64,000 bases of DNA from CAVPXC01 sp963709505 (GCA_963709505.1 CAVPXC010000008.1:53087-117086), one strand, 5' to 3'. Shown: positions 36,863 through 46,885, counted from the first letter of the stretch. Program-made: numbers and translations. The notes: generated from the sequence alone by a model not told the origin.

Positions 36863-38460
36863 ATGGCTGTACCAACAGCCAGGCAAACGGGAGGCCCCCC
36901 GTGGGCCTCCCGTTTTTCCCTGGGAGATAACTTACTTGGCACCATCGCCAGGCTGGTGTTTGTTGCCCTTGTTGTCGGGATCTGTTTGGTAAGCGGCTAT
37001 CTGCTGATTCAGGACGGCTCCATCGGTCTGGCAATTGCCTTCTTCGTGGTCGCGCTACTGGTGTTTGTGGTCTTCCTGCGCACCGCGACCCTGCCCCTGC
37101 GGTGGATCGTGCCAGGCCTGATCTTCATGATCCTCTTCCAACTGTACCCAGTCGTCTTTACGGTCTCCACCGCCTTCACTAACTACTCCACCGGCCGCAA
37201 CCTCGCAAAACCCGCGGTCATTGCGCAGATCGAGAGCCAGACGTTTGTGCCCGAGTCTGCCACGGTGTTCAACTGGACTCCGTTCCGCGCATCCGATGGC
37301 ACCAATGCGATCTGGGCCGTCGATCCCAGCACCGGCGCTTCCTACTTCGCTGTCCTGGGAGCTGAAGAAGTGGCGGGAGCCGATGTGCCCGGGGTCGGAA
37401 CCCTTGACGAAAGCGGGGTGCCGACGTCCATCGAGGGCTACGAGCGGCTGGCCCAGAATCAGCGCTTCAAATTCCTATCTGAGAACAAGGGCGTGACGTT
37501 TGGCTCTGAAGAACGCGGCGTTCAGATCACAGGCGCCCAGACCGCGGCCCAGCTTCAGCAGCGCTACGTCTACGACGAGGCGCAAGATGCCATGGTCGAC
37601 CAGAAGACCGGCGTGGTCTACACCAACCAGGAGGGCATTTTCACGTCTCCCGAAGGCAATACGCTGACCCCGGGCTTCCCGGTCTCGGTGGGCCTGAACA
37701 ACTTCACCAAGATCCTCACCAACGAAGACATTCGCGGCCCATTCGTCACTGTTTTTATGTGGACATTCATCTGGGCCATCTTGAGCGTTCTGGAAACCTT
37801 CGTGTTGGGGCTGCTGCTGGCCATTACCATGAACAGCCCTAACTTGCCCATGCAGCGCTTGTTGCGGGTGCTGCTGATCGTGCCCTACGCCCTACCGTCG
37901 TTCATCACGGTCAAGATCTGGGTTGGCCTGCTGAACCCGGTGCTGGGCTTCATCGGCACCAAGACGCCCGATTTCATGAACTGGTTCACGGATCCGTTCT
38001 GGGCCAAGGTGGGCATCCTTCTGGTGAACTTATGGCTGGGCTACCCGTACATGTTCCTCATCACCCTGGGCGCGTTGCAGAGCATCCCGGGTGACATCTA
38101 CGAAGCGGCTAAGGTGGACGGCGCCAGTGGTTTTCGCCAGTTCCGGCGCATCACCCTGCCGCTGCTGCTGGTGTCCATTGGCCCGCTGCTGATCGGCTCC
38201 TTTGCCTTCAACTTCAACAACTTCGCGATTATCGAGCTTTACGCCGGGGGGGGCCACCCATCCCGGGCGCAGCCACCCCGGCCGGCTACACCGACATCTT
38301 GATCAGCTACACCTACCGCATCGCGTTCGGCGGCGCGCGTGGCAACGACTACGGCCTGGCGGCGGCCATCTCAATCATTATCTTTCTGATCGTAGCCGTG
38401 ATTACGATCTTCAACTTCCGCTACACCGGCCAACTGGAGGAGGTTTCCGAGAATGTCTAG
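36863..38460 (+). CDS. malF: Maltose-type ABC transporter permease MalF, one frameshift
   Basis: About 532 aa. Early membrane spans (LVFVALVVGICLVSGYLLIQ, LVFVVFLRTATLPLRWIVPG) are followed by a large periplasmic domain (about residues 105-280) as in E. coli MalF, then the permease core ending in the EAA loop DIYEAAKVDGASGFRQFRRI, which contacts the ATPase. A run of eight G at 38246-38253 breaks the frame; the next frame continues PIPGAATPAGYTDILISYTY to a TAG at 38460, so one G is probably missing. The end overlaps malG. A hairpin lies within its first codons. Confidence 0.93.
36887..36917 (+). terminator. Hairpin with T-run at the start of malF
   Basis: ACGGGAGGCC, 7-base loop, GGCCTCCCGT, then TTTTT: a textbook terminator shape, but located inside the first 18 codons of malF. 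It may limit transcription beyond malE, keeping binding protein in excess over permease. Confidence 0.6.
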
Positions 38461-39358
38461 CGCACCTGTTGTAACCAAGGCGCCTGGCGTGAAAACCCCG
38501 CGGATGGGCCTGAAAGCGCAGCGGCGTTTCGACACTATCTGGCGCATGGTCGTGGCCTTTCTGTTCATCATCTATGCGCTGTTCCCTATCGTGTTCATCA
38601 TAGGGACCTCGCTCAATCCCACGGGCAGGTTGCAGGCGACGCAGCTCATCCCAGACAACCCGACCCTGGATAACTACCGCACCCTGTTGACCGAGACTAA
38701 CTTCCCGCGTTGGATGTTCAACTCGTTGCTCGTGTCCACGTTGGTGGGGGTGATCACGGTAGCTCTGTGCGCATTTGCGGCCTATTCCTTCTCCCGCTTC
38801 CGCTTCAGGAGCCGCAAGCGCCTTTTGCAGGGCCTGCTGCTCTCGCAGGTCTTCCCCAACGTGCTGGCCATCGTGGCGGTATTCTTGATCCTGCAGCAAC
38901 TCGGCCAGTTCTACCCGATGTTCGGTCTGAACACTCTGGGCGGCCTGATGCTGATCTACCTCGGCGGCGCCATCGGCTTCAACACCTGGCTGATGAAGGG
39001 CTTCTTCGACACGGTGCCGCGCGAGTTGGATGAGTTGGCCATGCTGGATGGCGCGTCCTCCTGGCAAACCTTCTACACCATCATCCTGCCGCTGGTGCGG
39101 CCGGTTCTGGCCGTGATCTTCATGTTGAGCTTCATCGGCACCTACGGCGAGTACCTGGTGGCCAGGGTGCTCCTGACCGACAGTGAGGTGTACACGGTGG
39201 CCGTGGGCCTGAGTCTCTTCCTGGGAGACCAGTTCAACGTGCGCTACGGCGAGTTCGCGGCCGGCGCCGTGATTGCAGCCATCCCAACCCTGATCCTGTT
39301 CTACATCGCTCAGGGCCAGCTCCAGGGCGGCTTGACGTCGGGTGCAGTCAAGGGCTAG
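38453..39358 (+). CDS. malG: Maltose-type ABC transporter permease MalG
   Basis: 301 aa with six membrane helices. The EAA loop is ELDELAMLDGASSWQTFYTI; the N-terminal FDTIWRMVVAFLFIIYALFP and the C-terminal FAAGAVIAAIPTLILFYIAQ, ending QLQGGLTSGAVKG, are typical of MalG. It forms the translocation channel with MalF. Its ATG overlaps the malF stop. A strong terminator follows, so malEFG is one unit. Confidence 0.95.
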   Translation: MSSAPVVTKAPGVKTPRMGLKAQRRFDTIWRMVVAFLFIIYALFPIVFIIGTSLNPTGRLQATQLIPDNPTLDNYRTLLTETNFPRWMFNSLLVSTLVGVITVALCAFAAYSFSRFRFRSRKRLLQGLLLSQVFPNVLAIVAVFLILQQLGQFYPMFGLNTLGGLMLIYLGGAIGFNTWLMKGFFDTVPRELDELAMLDGASSWQTFYTIILPLVRPVLAVIFMLSFIGTYGEYLVARVLLTDSEVYTVAVGLSLFLGDQFNVRYGEFAAGAVIAAIPTLILFYIAQGQLQGGLTSGAVKG

Positions 39359-39382
39359 GAATTCTGCTTCGCTTGAGTGCAA

Positions 39383-39412
39383 AACAAGAGCCAGGCGCGC
39401 CTGGCTCTTGTT
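39383..39412 (+). terminator. Terminator of the mal operon
   Basis: AACAAGAGCCAGG, loop CGCG, CCTGGCTCTTGTT, followed by a T-rich stretch; 24 bases after the malG stop. Confidence 0.85.
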
Positions 39413-39463
39413 GTTTCTCCGGGCCGGCCCCTTTCAAGACAATTCTGACAGGAGTTTGTCGCC

Positions 39464-40298
39464 ATGATAGCCGTACCATATTTCCGACGGAAGTGGAACG
39501 CTCGATCGCTATTCCGACTTCTCCTCCCCAACCGGCGGGCATCGCACGGTGGACGTTCGGTGTCCTCCGGGATATGCCGAAGCCGTCGAGACCCGTTACC
39601 CCGTGCTCTACATGCACGACGGGCAGAACCTCTTCGATCCCGCACTGGCTTACGGGGGCGTGGATTGGGGCGTGGACGAAGCCATGCTTCGCTTGATCCG
39701 AGAAGGCCGCTCGACGGGAGCCATCATCGTGGGGGTTTGGAATAGCTCCCAGCGCTGGCAGGACTACATGCCGCAAAAATCGCTCGAGTTGACGGATGGC
39801 CAGACTCTCCTGCCCAAGTTTGCTGCCGAGAACGGTGGCGCGCCGGTTTCGGACCGGTATCTTGCGTTTCTGGTGGAGGAGGTCAAGCCCATGATCGATG
39901 CCACCTATCGAACGCTGTCGGATAAACAAAACACATTTGTCATGGGCTCCAGCATGGGCGGACTGATCTCGCTGTATGCAGTCGAGCAATATCCGCACGT
40001 TTTCGGCGGCGCTGGGTGTGTGTCTACCCACTGGCCGGCCGGCGGGGATTTGCTGGTGGACTACATGGGTAGCCATTTGCCCAAGCCAGGCGCGCACAAG
40101 CTGTATTTCGACTATGGCACGGCAACGTTGGACGAGTTGTACGAGCCCTTCCAACAGCGGATGGATGCGCATCTGCAGGCCGCCGGCTACACACGAGGCA
40201 AGGACTGGATCACGCGCAAGTTCGAAGGCGCGGAGCACAATGAAACGGCGTGGCGCGCGCGGGTGGAGATACCGTTGCGGTTTTTGTTGGGGTTCTAG
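39464..40298 (+). CDS. Putative esterase (alpha/beta hydrolase, Fes/YbbA-like), N-terminal frameshift
   Basis: About 278 codons. From 39549 the frame reads VDVRCPPGYAEAVETRYPVL, YMHDGQNLFD, the nucleophile elbow GSSMGGLISLYA and a late His in KFEGAEHNETAWRAR, the layout of the enterochelin-esterase/PF00756 family. The ATG at 39464 follows AGGAG but reads in a different frame, so a one-base shift near 39475 is assumed. Such esterases next to maltodextrin systems may remove acyl groups or act as unknown hydrolases; the substrate is not known. Confidence 0.8.
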
Positions 40299-40303
40299 GC
40301 CGA

Positions 40304-41344
40304 TGTGGAATTCGCCGGCTGATCGGGAAACCCAGCGAATGGAATTCGCCGGCTGAGAAACCCAGCGAATGGAATTCGCCGGCTGACTAATTGCCGGCTG
40401 ATTACGAAGGCCCCTCAGGGCCTACGGAAGTCGGACAGTAAATGAGATTCGTTTGATCGGAAATGAAGGCCCCCATCATTCTGCAGCGCCTGAGGGCGCT
40501 TTGTACTTTTAGGAAACCCAGCGAATGGAATTCGCCGGCTGAGATTACGAAGGCCCCTCAGGGCCTACGGAAGTCGGACAGTAAATGAGATTCGTTTGAT
40601 TAGAAATGAAGGCCCCCATCATTCTGCAGCGCCTGAGGGCGCTTTGTACTTTCAGCCGGCGAATTCCATTCGCTGGGTTTCTGAGCACCACCGAGAGGAG
40701 GATCAGATCTTATACCGTACTGGCGTTTGTTTTATCATTTTGTGTGGACGACCAAGAATTGAGAGCCATTGCTAGTTCCAGATGTAGAGCCGCATGTCTA
40801 TCATTGTCTGCGCGGAGATGCCAAGAAGATGTACGCCCCGCTGTGCGTCGTGGGCGGCATTCAGGATCACGTGCATGTGCTAGCGGCGTTTCGCCCTGCC
40901 ACTTCTCCATCTGACTTTGTCCAGCAGCTGAAAGGCAGCAGTTCTCACCTGGTCACCCATGTGCTTAAGCGACCTTTTGAATGGCAGGAGGGATACGGTG
41001 TCTTCTCCGTATCCGAGAGCAACGTCGAGCGGGTGATCGAGTACATTCGAAACCAGAAGCAGCATCACGCCAAGAATACTCTCATTGTAGAGTGGGAACA
41101 AGTCCATCACTGGAACATTGGTCCCAGCGAAGAGCAATACCGACAGCTTACCGATGCGTTGGATTGAGAAACCCAGCGAATGGAATTCGCCGCCTAACAG
41201 CACGAAGGCCCCTCAGGGCCTGCGGAGTCGGACTACGGAGTCGGATAGCGAATACGATTTGTTTGATGAGAAATTAAGGCCTCCACCACTCCGTAGCGCC
41301 TGAGGGCGCTTTGTACTTTCAGCCGGCGAATTCCATTCGCTGGG
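40304..41344. mobile_element. RAYT/REP-like element cluster
   Basis: Repeats built from GAAACCCAGCGAATGGAATT plus CGCCGGCTGA, and a longer hairpin unit (GAAGGCCCCTCAGGGCCTAC ... GCGCCTGAGGGCGCTTTGTA), occur twice to the left of a transposase gene (about 40390-40512 and 40514-40660) and once to the right (41167-41344), ending with the inverted copy AGCCGGCGAATTCCATTCGC. This is how REP sequences surround a REP-associated tyrosine transposase. The 413-base stretch 40299-40711 is entirely repeat. Confidence 0.8.
40712..41167 (+). pseudogene. Decayed REP-associated tyrosine transposase (RAYT)
   Basis: One frame reads PYWRLFYHFVWTTKN, TGA (40760-40762), EPLLVPDVEPHVYHCL, then the HUH motif GGIQDHVHVLAAF, FVQQLKGSSSHLVTHVLKRP, and the catalytic Tyr in VERVIEYIRNQKQHH. 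Relatives have Arg at the stop (CGA to TGA), and the expected ATG is ATA at 40712, 10 bases after GGAGG. Two transitions have therefore inactivated it, but the rest is well conserved, so the loss is recent. A TTG at 40769 could in theory restart translation. Confidence 0.8.
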
Positions 41345-41357
41345 AATCAGGACTCCC

Positions 41358-44300
41358 ATGAACGACTCCCCCTCCGTCATGCAAGACTTCGTCTTCGGCG
41401 CGCTCGAAAGCGACGCCAACACCCTGTCCGCAGAGCGTAACCGCTGGTCCTGCATCCGCCACAGCTACGATATCGACCCGCTCGACCCGCTGCCCGGCCA
41501 GCCGGTGACGATCACGGTGACCGTAGGCCGGGATGTGTTCGTCGACCACGTCACCGCCTACGTCACCACTGACGGCAGCGAGCCGGCCGGCAGCCGCGGC
41601 CACGTAAACAACGGCTTTGCCGTCGAGCTCCATCGAGTTGACACCGTATTCAAGATGCTGTACTGGGATTTCGCAGAGATATGGCAGGGCCAAATCCCTG
41701 GTCAGCCCGAGGGCGTTCACGTGCGCTATCGCATTGAGGGATGGCGGAACCTCTCCCCAACCCTCCCCTACGAGGGGAGGGAGTCCGGAACGGAAGTAGT
41801 TTCAGGGATCGAAACCTCTACTCCCCTCCTCCTCCGAGGGGGAGGGGCTGGGGGAGGGGGTTCTGATGTTGCTGACGAGCGGAACCTCTCCCCAACCCTC
41901 CCCTACGAGGGGAGGGAGTCCGGAACGGAAGTAGTTTCAGGGATCGAAACCTCTACTCCCCTCCTCCTCCGAGGGGGAGGGGCTGGGGGAGGGGGTTCTG
42001 ATGTTGCTGACGAGCGGAACCCCTCCCCAACCCTCCCCTACGAGGGGAGGGAGTCCGGAACGGAAGTAGTTTCAGGGATCGAAACCTCTACTCCCCTCCT
42101 CCTCCGAGGGGGAGGGGCTGGGGGAGGGGGTTCTGATGTTGCTGACGAGCGGAACCCCTCCCCAACCCTCCCCTACGAGGGGAGGGAGTTTGGAACGGAA
42201 GTAGTTTCAGGGATCGAAACCTCTACTCCCCTCCTCCTCCGAGGGGGAGGGGCTGGGGGAGGGGGTTCTGATGTTGCTGACGAGCGGAACCCCTCCCCAA
42301 CCCTCCCCTACGAGGGGAGGGAGTCCGGAACGGAAGTAGTTTCAGGGATCGAAACCTCTACTCCCCTCCTCCTCCGAGGGGGAGGGGCTGGGGGAGGGGG
42401 TTCTGATGTTGCTGACGAGCGGAACCTCTCCCCAACCCTCCCCTACGAGGGGAGGGAGTCCGGAACGGAAGTAGTTTCAGGGATCGAAACCTCTACTCCC
42501 CTCCTCCTCCGAGGGGGAGGGGCTGGGGGAGGGGGTTCTGATGTTGCTGACGAGCGGAACCCCTCCCCAACCCTCCCCTACGAGGGGAGGGAGTCTGGAA
42601 CGGAAGTAGTTTCAGGGATCGAAACCTCTACTCCCCTCCTCCTCCGAGGGGGAGGGGCGGGGGAGGGGGTTCTGATGTTGCTGACGAGCGGAACCCCTCC
42701 CCAACCCTCCCCTACGAGGGGAGGGAGTCCGGAACGGAAGTAGTTTCAGGGATCGAAACCTCTACTCCCCTCCTCCTCCGAGGGGGAGGGGCTGGGGGAG
42801 GGGGTTCTGATGTTGCTGACGAGCGGAACCCCTCCCCAACCCTCCCCTACGAGGGGAGGGAGTCGGAACGGAAGTAGTTTCAGGGATCGAAACCTCTACT
42901 CCCCTCCTCCTCCGAGGGGGAGGGGCTGGGGGAGGGGGTTCTGATGTTGCTGACGAGCGGAACCTCTCCCCAACCCTCCCCTACGAGGGGAGGGAGTCCG
43001 GAACGGAAGTAGTTTCAGGAATCGAAACCTCTACTCCCCTCCTCCTCCGAGGGGGAGGGGCTGGGGGAGGGGGTTGGGCCAACGAGCTGCGCATTGACGG
43101 CACGTCCGAGCCATCCACGCTCTACGGCTACATCGTCGACAGCTTCCAAACCCCGGCCTGGGCCCACGAAGCCATTGTCTACCAGATCATGGTGGATCGC
43201 TTTGCACCTGCGCCGGATCGCTGGCTGGAGCCTGAGGAGATGGAGACGTTTGTCGGCGGTACCCTGCGCGGGGTCATTGACCATCTGGACTATGTTGCCA
43301 GCCTGGGGGTCACTGCTATTTGGCTGACGCCGATCTTCAAGGTCGGGAGCTATCATGGCTACGACACGATCGACTATACGGAAATTGATCCACGTTTCGG
43401 CGCCAAGGCCGACTTGGCCGAGCTGGTCGAGCAAGCCCACGTCCGCGGCCTGCGGGTGATCCTCGACTTCGTCGCCAACCACAGCAGCCATCAATTTGAG
43501 TTCTTCCAGCAAGCATTGGCCGATCCGGCTAGTGCCCATCGTGAGTTGTATGACTTTGATCCTGCCTACCAGCACGGCTATCGCACCTTCTTCGCAGATG
43601 CCACCATGCCCCAGTTCAACCACGACCATCCCGAGGCCCGCGGATACCTGCTCGAACTCAGCGCGCTACTGGCTGCGGGAGTTCGGCGTCGACGGCTATC
43701 GTCTGGATTACGCCGCCGGCCCCAGTCACGACTTTTGGAGCGCCTTCGGCGCAGCGTGCAAGGAGGTCAACCCCGACTGTTGGACGTTCGGCGAGGTGAC
43801 GTTGGGCAGCGAGGCGCTGCGCACTTACACCGGCCGGCTTGACGGCTGCCTGGACTTCGGTTTCGTACGTCAGGTCCGCATGCTGTGCGCTACGCCCGCA
43901 GCGCTGATTCCGGTCAGCCGCTTCGCCAGCACCATCGAGCGCACGCAGCGCTTCTTCCCAGCAACCTTCACCCGCCCGGCGTTCGTCGACAATCACGACA
44001 TGAACCGTTTCCTGTGGGCGGCCGGCAACGATAAACAGCTTTTGCGCATGGCTGGCGCGCTCTTGCTTGCCTTTGGCGGCACACCCATCCTGTACTACGG
44101 CACCGAGGTCGGCTTGAGCCAGCCGCGGCCCAAGAGGCCACTACCGCGAGGAGGCCCGGCATCCGATGCTCTGGGGCGACTCGCAGGACTTGGAGTTGCT
44201 TGCCGATTTCAAGCGGCTGATCGCTGCACGCCGCAGCCATCCCGCTCTGGTCTATGGGGGGGTAGTGACGCTGGCGCTGGACGACGAGTGCGGCTTGTGG

Positions 44301-44483
44301 CTGTCCGAACGCGTCCACGGCGAGGACCGCGTGCTGGTGGTTGTCAACAGCAGCTTGCGCAACGGCCGCGTGGCTCTGCCCCCCGGTGAGTTTTTGGATC
44401 TGAAGGGGAACGCAGTCATGGGCAGCCTTGCCGTTCCTGCCAGGACCGTCGTGTTCCTGGCTCCACTTGGGCCGACTGGCTAA
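41358..44483 (+). CDS. GH13 alpha-amylase-family glycosidase with ten internal palindromic repeats; frameshifts
   Basis: About 1042 codons. N-terminal beta-sandwich (ERNRWSCIRHSYDIDPLDPL, PVTITVTVGRDVFVDHVTAY) of the neopullulanase/CBM type, then ten 45-residue repeats (residues ~130-573), then the GH13 barrel with all four conserved regions: VILDFVANHSS, VDGYRLDYAAG (nucleophile Asp), WTFGEVTLG (acid/base Glu), FVDNHDMNRF. Two repeats are 134 instead of 135 bases; together they shift the frame by exactly the amount needed to enter the barrel. Further breaks lie near 43668 and 44133. Cleaves alpha-glucans. No signal peptide, so likely cytoplasmic, acting on imported maltodextrin. Confidence 0.85.
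41745..43077. repeat. Ten tandem 135-bp palindromic units inside the GH13 gene
   Basis: Units start (at GGAAC) at 41746, 41881, 42016, 42151, 42286, 42421, 42556, 42690, 42825 and 42959. Each has two internal hairpins (CCCTCCCCTACGAGGGGAGG; CCTCCTCCGAGGGGGAGG) and outer arms that pair (CCCCTCCCCAACCC with GGGCTGGGGGAGGGG-type sequence). 135 is 45 codons, so the frame is kept. Encoded peptide: SPTLPYEGRESGTEVVSG, TSTPLLLRGGGAGGGGSDV. Copies are nearly identical, with a few base changes. Confidence 0.95.
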
Positions 44484-44520
44484 TCGAGCCTGTCGGAATC
44501 ACGCGTTCGATAAGGTCATA

Positions 44521-44607
44521 GATCGGACCGTTCCCGGAAGAACGGTCCGATCTTGCGCGAAGACGAAGCTACATAGATCGGACCGTTCCCGGAAGAACGG
44601 TCCGATC
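44521..44607. terminator. Two tandem perfect hairpins after the GH13 gene
   Basis: GATCGGACCGTT, CCCGGAAG loop, AACGGTCCGATC at 44521-44552 and again at 44576-44607. Likely terminators; related to the hairpin at 636-669. Confidence 0.7.
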
Positions 44608-44612
44608 TTGCG

Positions 44613-44831
44613 TTAAGGGAATTCTACCTCTCCACCACCGTCCTCATACCGAACCTGATAAGCCCGATCGGCCACTATGTCATTCCAAACCTGCTTGCTG
44701 CCATCCGGCCAGCGGATTCCCACCGTCTGGGGCGTCGATTTGCCCAGACCAAAGCGCAGAACCAGCGCACTACGAAGCCGCCACCCCAGGTGTTCGATCC
44801 AAGGCGGCTGCTTGGTTTCAGCGGGTAGATG
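44613..44831 (-). pseudogene. Remnant of an ASPIC/UnbV-domain protein
   Basis: No start codon, but the minus strand reads WIEHLGWRLRSALVLRFGLG followed by VGIRWPDGSKQVWNDIVADR and ends EVEFP then TAA. This is the C-terminal module of ASPIC/UnbV (CRTAC1-like) proteins, which normally follow FG-GAP propeller repeats. Upstream the frame is closed by a stop at 44832, so only about 70 codons survive. The rest of the gap to 44973 holds nothing recognisable. Confidence 0.55.
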
Positions 44832-44973
44832 TTATCCACCGGATGATCGGTGGTCGCAGCATATTTGGACTTACCGGCAGACCGTTTGCGCTTTCCCATC
44901 CGGAAAACCTGTGGTACAATGTTGGGACCGGTTTCACCGGGAGTTTGAAGACAAGAATCCTTGGAGCGTTTGG

Positions 44974-45348
44974 ATGAAATCGATCGACTGGCGCCAAATC
45001 CAGTGGGTGTCGGTGGTCCTGAATGTGCTCTATGTCTGGATGCTGGGATTGGCGTTTGCCTTTCTGGGCCGAGCCTTGCGTTTCGACCAAACTCGTGATT
45101 TTGTCCCGTTGTTGACGCTGGTCGTGGCACTCGCTACGGTTTGGGTCAGCCATCGTGTCGCGATCCGGGCAGGCGAGCAGCCGCTGCTGCATGGCCTGCT
45201 CGTAGGCCTGCTGGTAGGTTTGGTCGGCCTGGTTCTGAGTTTCTTGACCGTCAACATCAGCGTCGTTGAGATTGTCGGCTTTTTGATGCAGGTGTTGGGC
45301 GGTTTGCTGGGCGGTCGCATGGCTCAGCGCCAGCTAGCCGGGGTATAA
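44974..45348 (+). CDS. Small four-helix membrane protein (TIGR04086-like)
   Basis: 124 aa from the ATG at 44974, after TTGGAG. Four hydrophobic segments: VSVVLNVLYVWMLGLAFAFL, FVPLLTLVVALATVWVSHRV, HGLLVGLLVGLVGLVLSFLT and VEIVGFLMQVLGGLLGGRMA. The pattern resembles the TIGR04086 (YrzE-like) family of unknown function. A longer upstream frame has no support. It ends 5 bases before the DapA-like gene, so they are probably cotranscribed. Confidence 0.7.
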   Translation: MKSIDWRQIQWVSVVLNVLYVWMLGLAFAFLGRALRFDQTRDFVPLLTLVVALATVWVSHRVAIRAGEQPLLHGLLVGLLVGLVGLVLSFLTVNISVVEIVGFLMQVLGGLLGGRMAQRQLAGV

Positions 45349-45353
45349 AATCC

Positions 45354-46271
45354 ATGCACAAACTATCGGGTGTATTCGCTGCCAATGTCACGCCGTTCGA
45401 TCCGGCAACTCTTGCCATCGTCCCCGGCTGGATGAGCCGGCACATGGCGTTTTTGAGAGCCAAGGGCTGCAACGGCATTGTCCCCATGGGCACCAACGGC
45501 GAAGGGCCGTCGATGAGCGTGGACGAGCGCAAGGCCGTCATCGACACGGCGATGGAAGCAGCACAGGGACTGGTCGTGGTGCCAGGCACGGGCTGCGCCA
45601 ATCTGCCCGACACGGCCGAGCTGACCCGCTATGCCTTTGCGGCGGGCGCGGACGGCGTGCTTGTGATCCCGCCTTTCTTCTTCAAGAACGTGACCCAGGC
45701 CGGCGTGCTGGCCTACTACCGCCGCTTATGCGACGCCGCGTTGCAGCCCGGCCAGCCTTTGCTTCTCTACCACTTTCCGCGTATGAGCGCCGTGTCCATC
45801 GGCGACGAAGTCGTGGCCGGCCTGCAAGAGTCGCACCCGGGCTGCCTGGCCGGTGTCAAGGATTCCAGCGGCGACCTCGCCAGCGTGCTCCACTGGAACA
45901 CCCTGTTCCCCTGGCTGCGGGTCTTCGCCGGCAGCGACACGCTCGCCAGCGACGCGTTCCAGGCGGGGCTGGCAGGGACGATCACCGCCGGCGGCAATGT
46001 GGCGCCGGACCTGCTCCAGGGGATCCGTCAAGCGGTGCTGCGCGGCGAGGATCCTTCAGGGCTCCAGGCTGAATTGAACAAGGTGCGCGGCTGGCTGGAA
46101 AAGTCCCCGTCGATGCATGCCGCCACCAAATTCCTGTTGACGGTGTTTGCCGATCTGCCTGAGATGTCTTTACGCCCGCCGCTGGTCGACTTAACTGAGG
46201 CCCAACGAGCGGAACTGGCAGCGTTGGCGAGTGAGTATCTGAGTGAGATAATGCGGAAGCGAGATAGCTAG
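45354..46271 (+). CDS. DapA/NanA-family aldolase (dihydrodipicolinate synthase-like)
   Basis: 305 aa TIM barrel. Schiff-base Lys is in AGVKDSSGDLASV, the catalytic Tyr in LLYHFPRMSAVSI, and the GTNGEGPSMSVDERK loop binds the keto-acid carboxylate. In true DapA a Thr-Thr pair sits at this loop; here it is NGEGPS, more like the N-acetylneuraminate lyase, KDG aldolase or other pyruvate-aldolase branches. It condenses or cleaves pyruvate with an aldehyde. Neighbouring PfkB kinase suggests sugar-acid catabolism, an inference. Confidence 0.85.
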   Translation: MHKLSGVFAANVTPFDPATLAIVPGWMSRHMAFLRAKGCNGIVPMGTNGEGPSMSVDERKAVIDTAMEAAQGLVVVPGTGCANLPDTAELTRYAFAAGADGVLVIPPFFFKNVTQAGVLAYYRRLCDAALQPGQPLLLYHFPRMSAVSIGDEVVAGLQESHPGCLAGVKDSSGDLASVLHWNTLFPWLRVFAGSDTLASDAFQAGLAGTITAGGNVAPDLLQGIRQAVLRGEDPSGLQAELNKVRGWLEKSPSMHAATKFLLTVFADLPEMSLRPPLVDLTEAQRAELAALASEYLSEIMRKRDS

Positions 46272-46285
46272 GAAGGAGCAAGTCT

Positions 46286-46777
46286 ATGCGCAAAGAAGTA
46301 CTGTCCTGGGATGATGTCAACCGGCTGATCGACGAGTTGCTGCCTCAATTTCGCGGCGGGTACGATGCCTTGCTGATGATCACGCGCGGCGGCGTCGTTC
46401 CTGGTGGCATCCTCAGCGAGGCGCTTGACATCAAGTACATCCTGACGGCCGCCGTGGAATTTCACACCGGCGTGCAGAAGCGGCTGGCCTGGCCGACCTT
46501 CCTGCAGTTTCCCGGCGACTCGCTGCTGCGAGGCCGGAACATCCTGGTGGTTGACGACGTGTGGGGCAGCGGCCGGACCATTATGACTGTCAAGTCGCGC
46601 ATCGAGACGGCCGGCGCTACCTCGGAGCTGTGCGTTTTGCACTACAAACCGGCCGAGAGCATGTTCCGCGATGCCGCACCCGACTACTACGCCGCGGTCA
46701 CCGACGCGTGGGTAATCTATCCTTGGGAAATCGACCGGGGCGCTAGCCGCGAGTTGATGGCTGCTGGGGTAGGATAG
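46286..46777 (+). CDS. Phosphoribosyltransferase (purine type)
   Basis: 163 aa. The PRPP-binding motif is ILVVDDVWGSGRTIMTV, with the acidic pair DD, and an upstream loop LLMITRGGVVPGGILSEAL corresponds to the pyrophosphate-binding region. The short length and pattern resemble xanthine/hypoxanthine phosphoribosyltransferases that salvage purine bases to nucleotides. The ATG follows AAGGAGCAAG. Base specificity is not resolved. Confidence 0.85.
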   Translation: MRKEVLSWDDVNRLIDELLPQFRGGYDALLMITRGGVVPGGILSEALDIKYILTAAVEFHTGVQKRLAWPTFLQFPGDSLLRGRNILVVDDVWGSGRTIMTVKSRIETAGATSELCVLHYKPAESMFRDAAPDYYAAVTDAWVIYPWEIDRGASRELMAAGVG

Positions 46778-46876
46778 TGAGATAGTGAGATAGTGAGATA
46801 GTACGGAAGTGAGATAGTGAGTTAACGAAATGTTTCCGCACTATCTCACTATCTCACTTCCGCACTATCTCACTAG
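46773..46876. repeat. Word palindrome before the PfkB gene (GATAGTGA words)
   Basis: GGATAGTGAGATAGTGAGAT on the left faces CACTATCTCACTATCTCACT on the right, with GGAAGTGAGATAGTG/CACTATCTCACTTCC nested. It starts on the stop codon of the phosphoribosyltransferase gene and ends directly at the AGGAG ribosome-binding site of the next gene. Confidence 0.85.
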
Positions 46877-46885
46877 GAGTCCGAT

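Noticed and set aside
38246..38253. G8 run in malF as a programmed frameshift site
   Set aside because: No stimulatory structure or conserved slippery pattern is evident, many other genes carry indels, and loss of one G in a homopolymer is a common assembly error.
40760..40762. In-frame TGA in the RAYT gene as recoding
   Set aside because: Relatives have Arg here and the start codon is also mutated, so decay is the better explanation.
41745..43077. Ten regular repeats as a CRISPR array
   Set aside because: There are no unique spacers: the entire 135-base unit is repeated, it preserves a reading frame and no cas gene is nearby.
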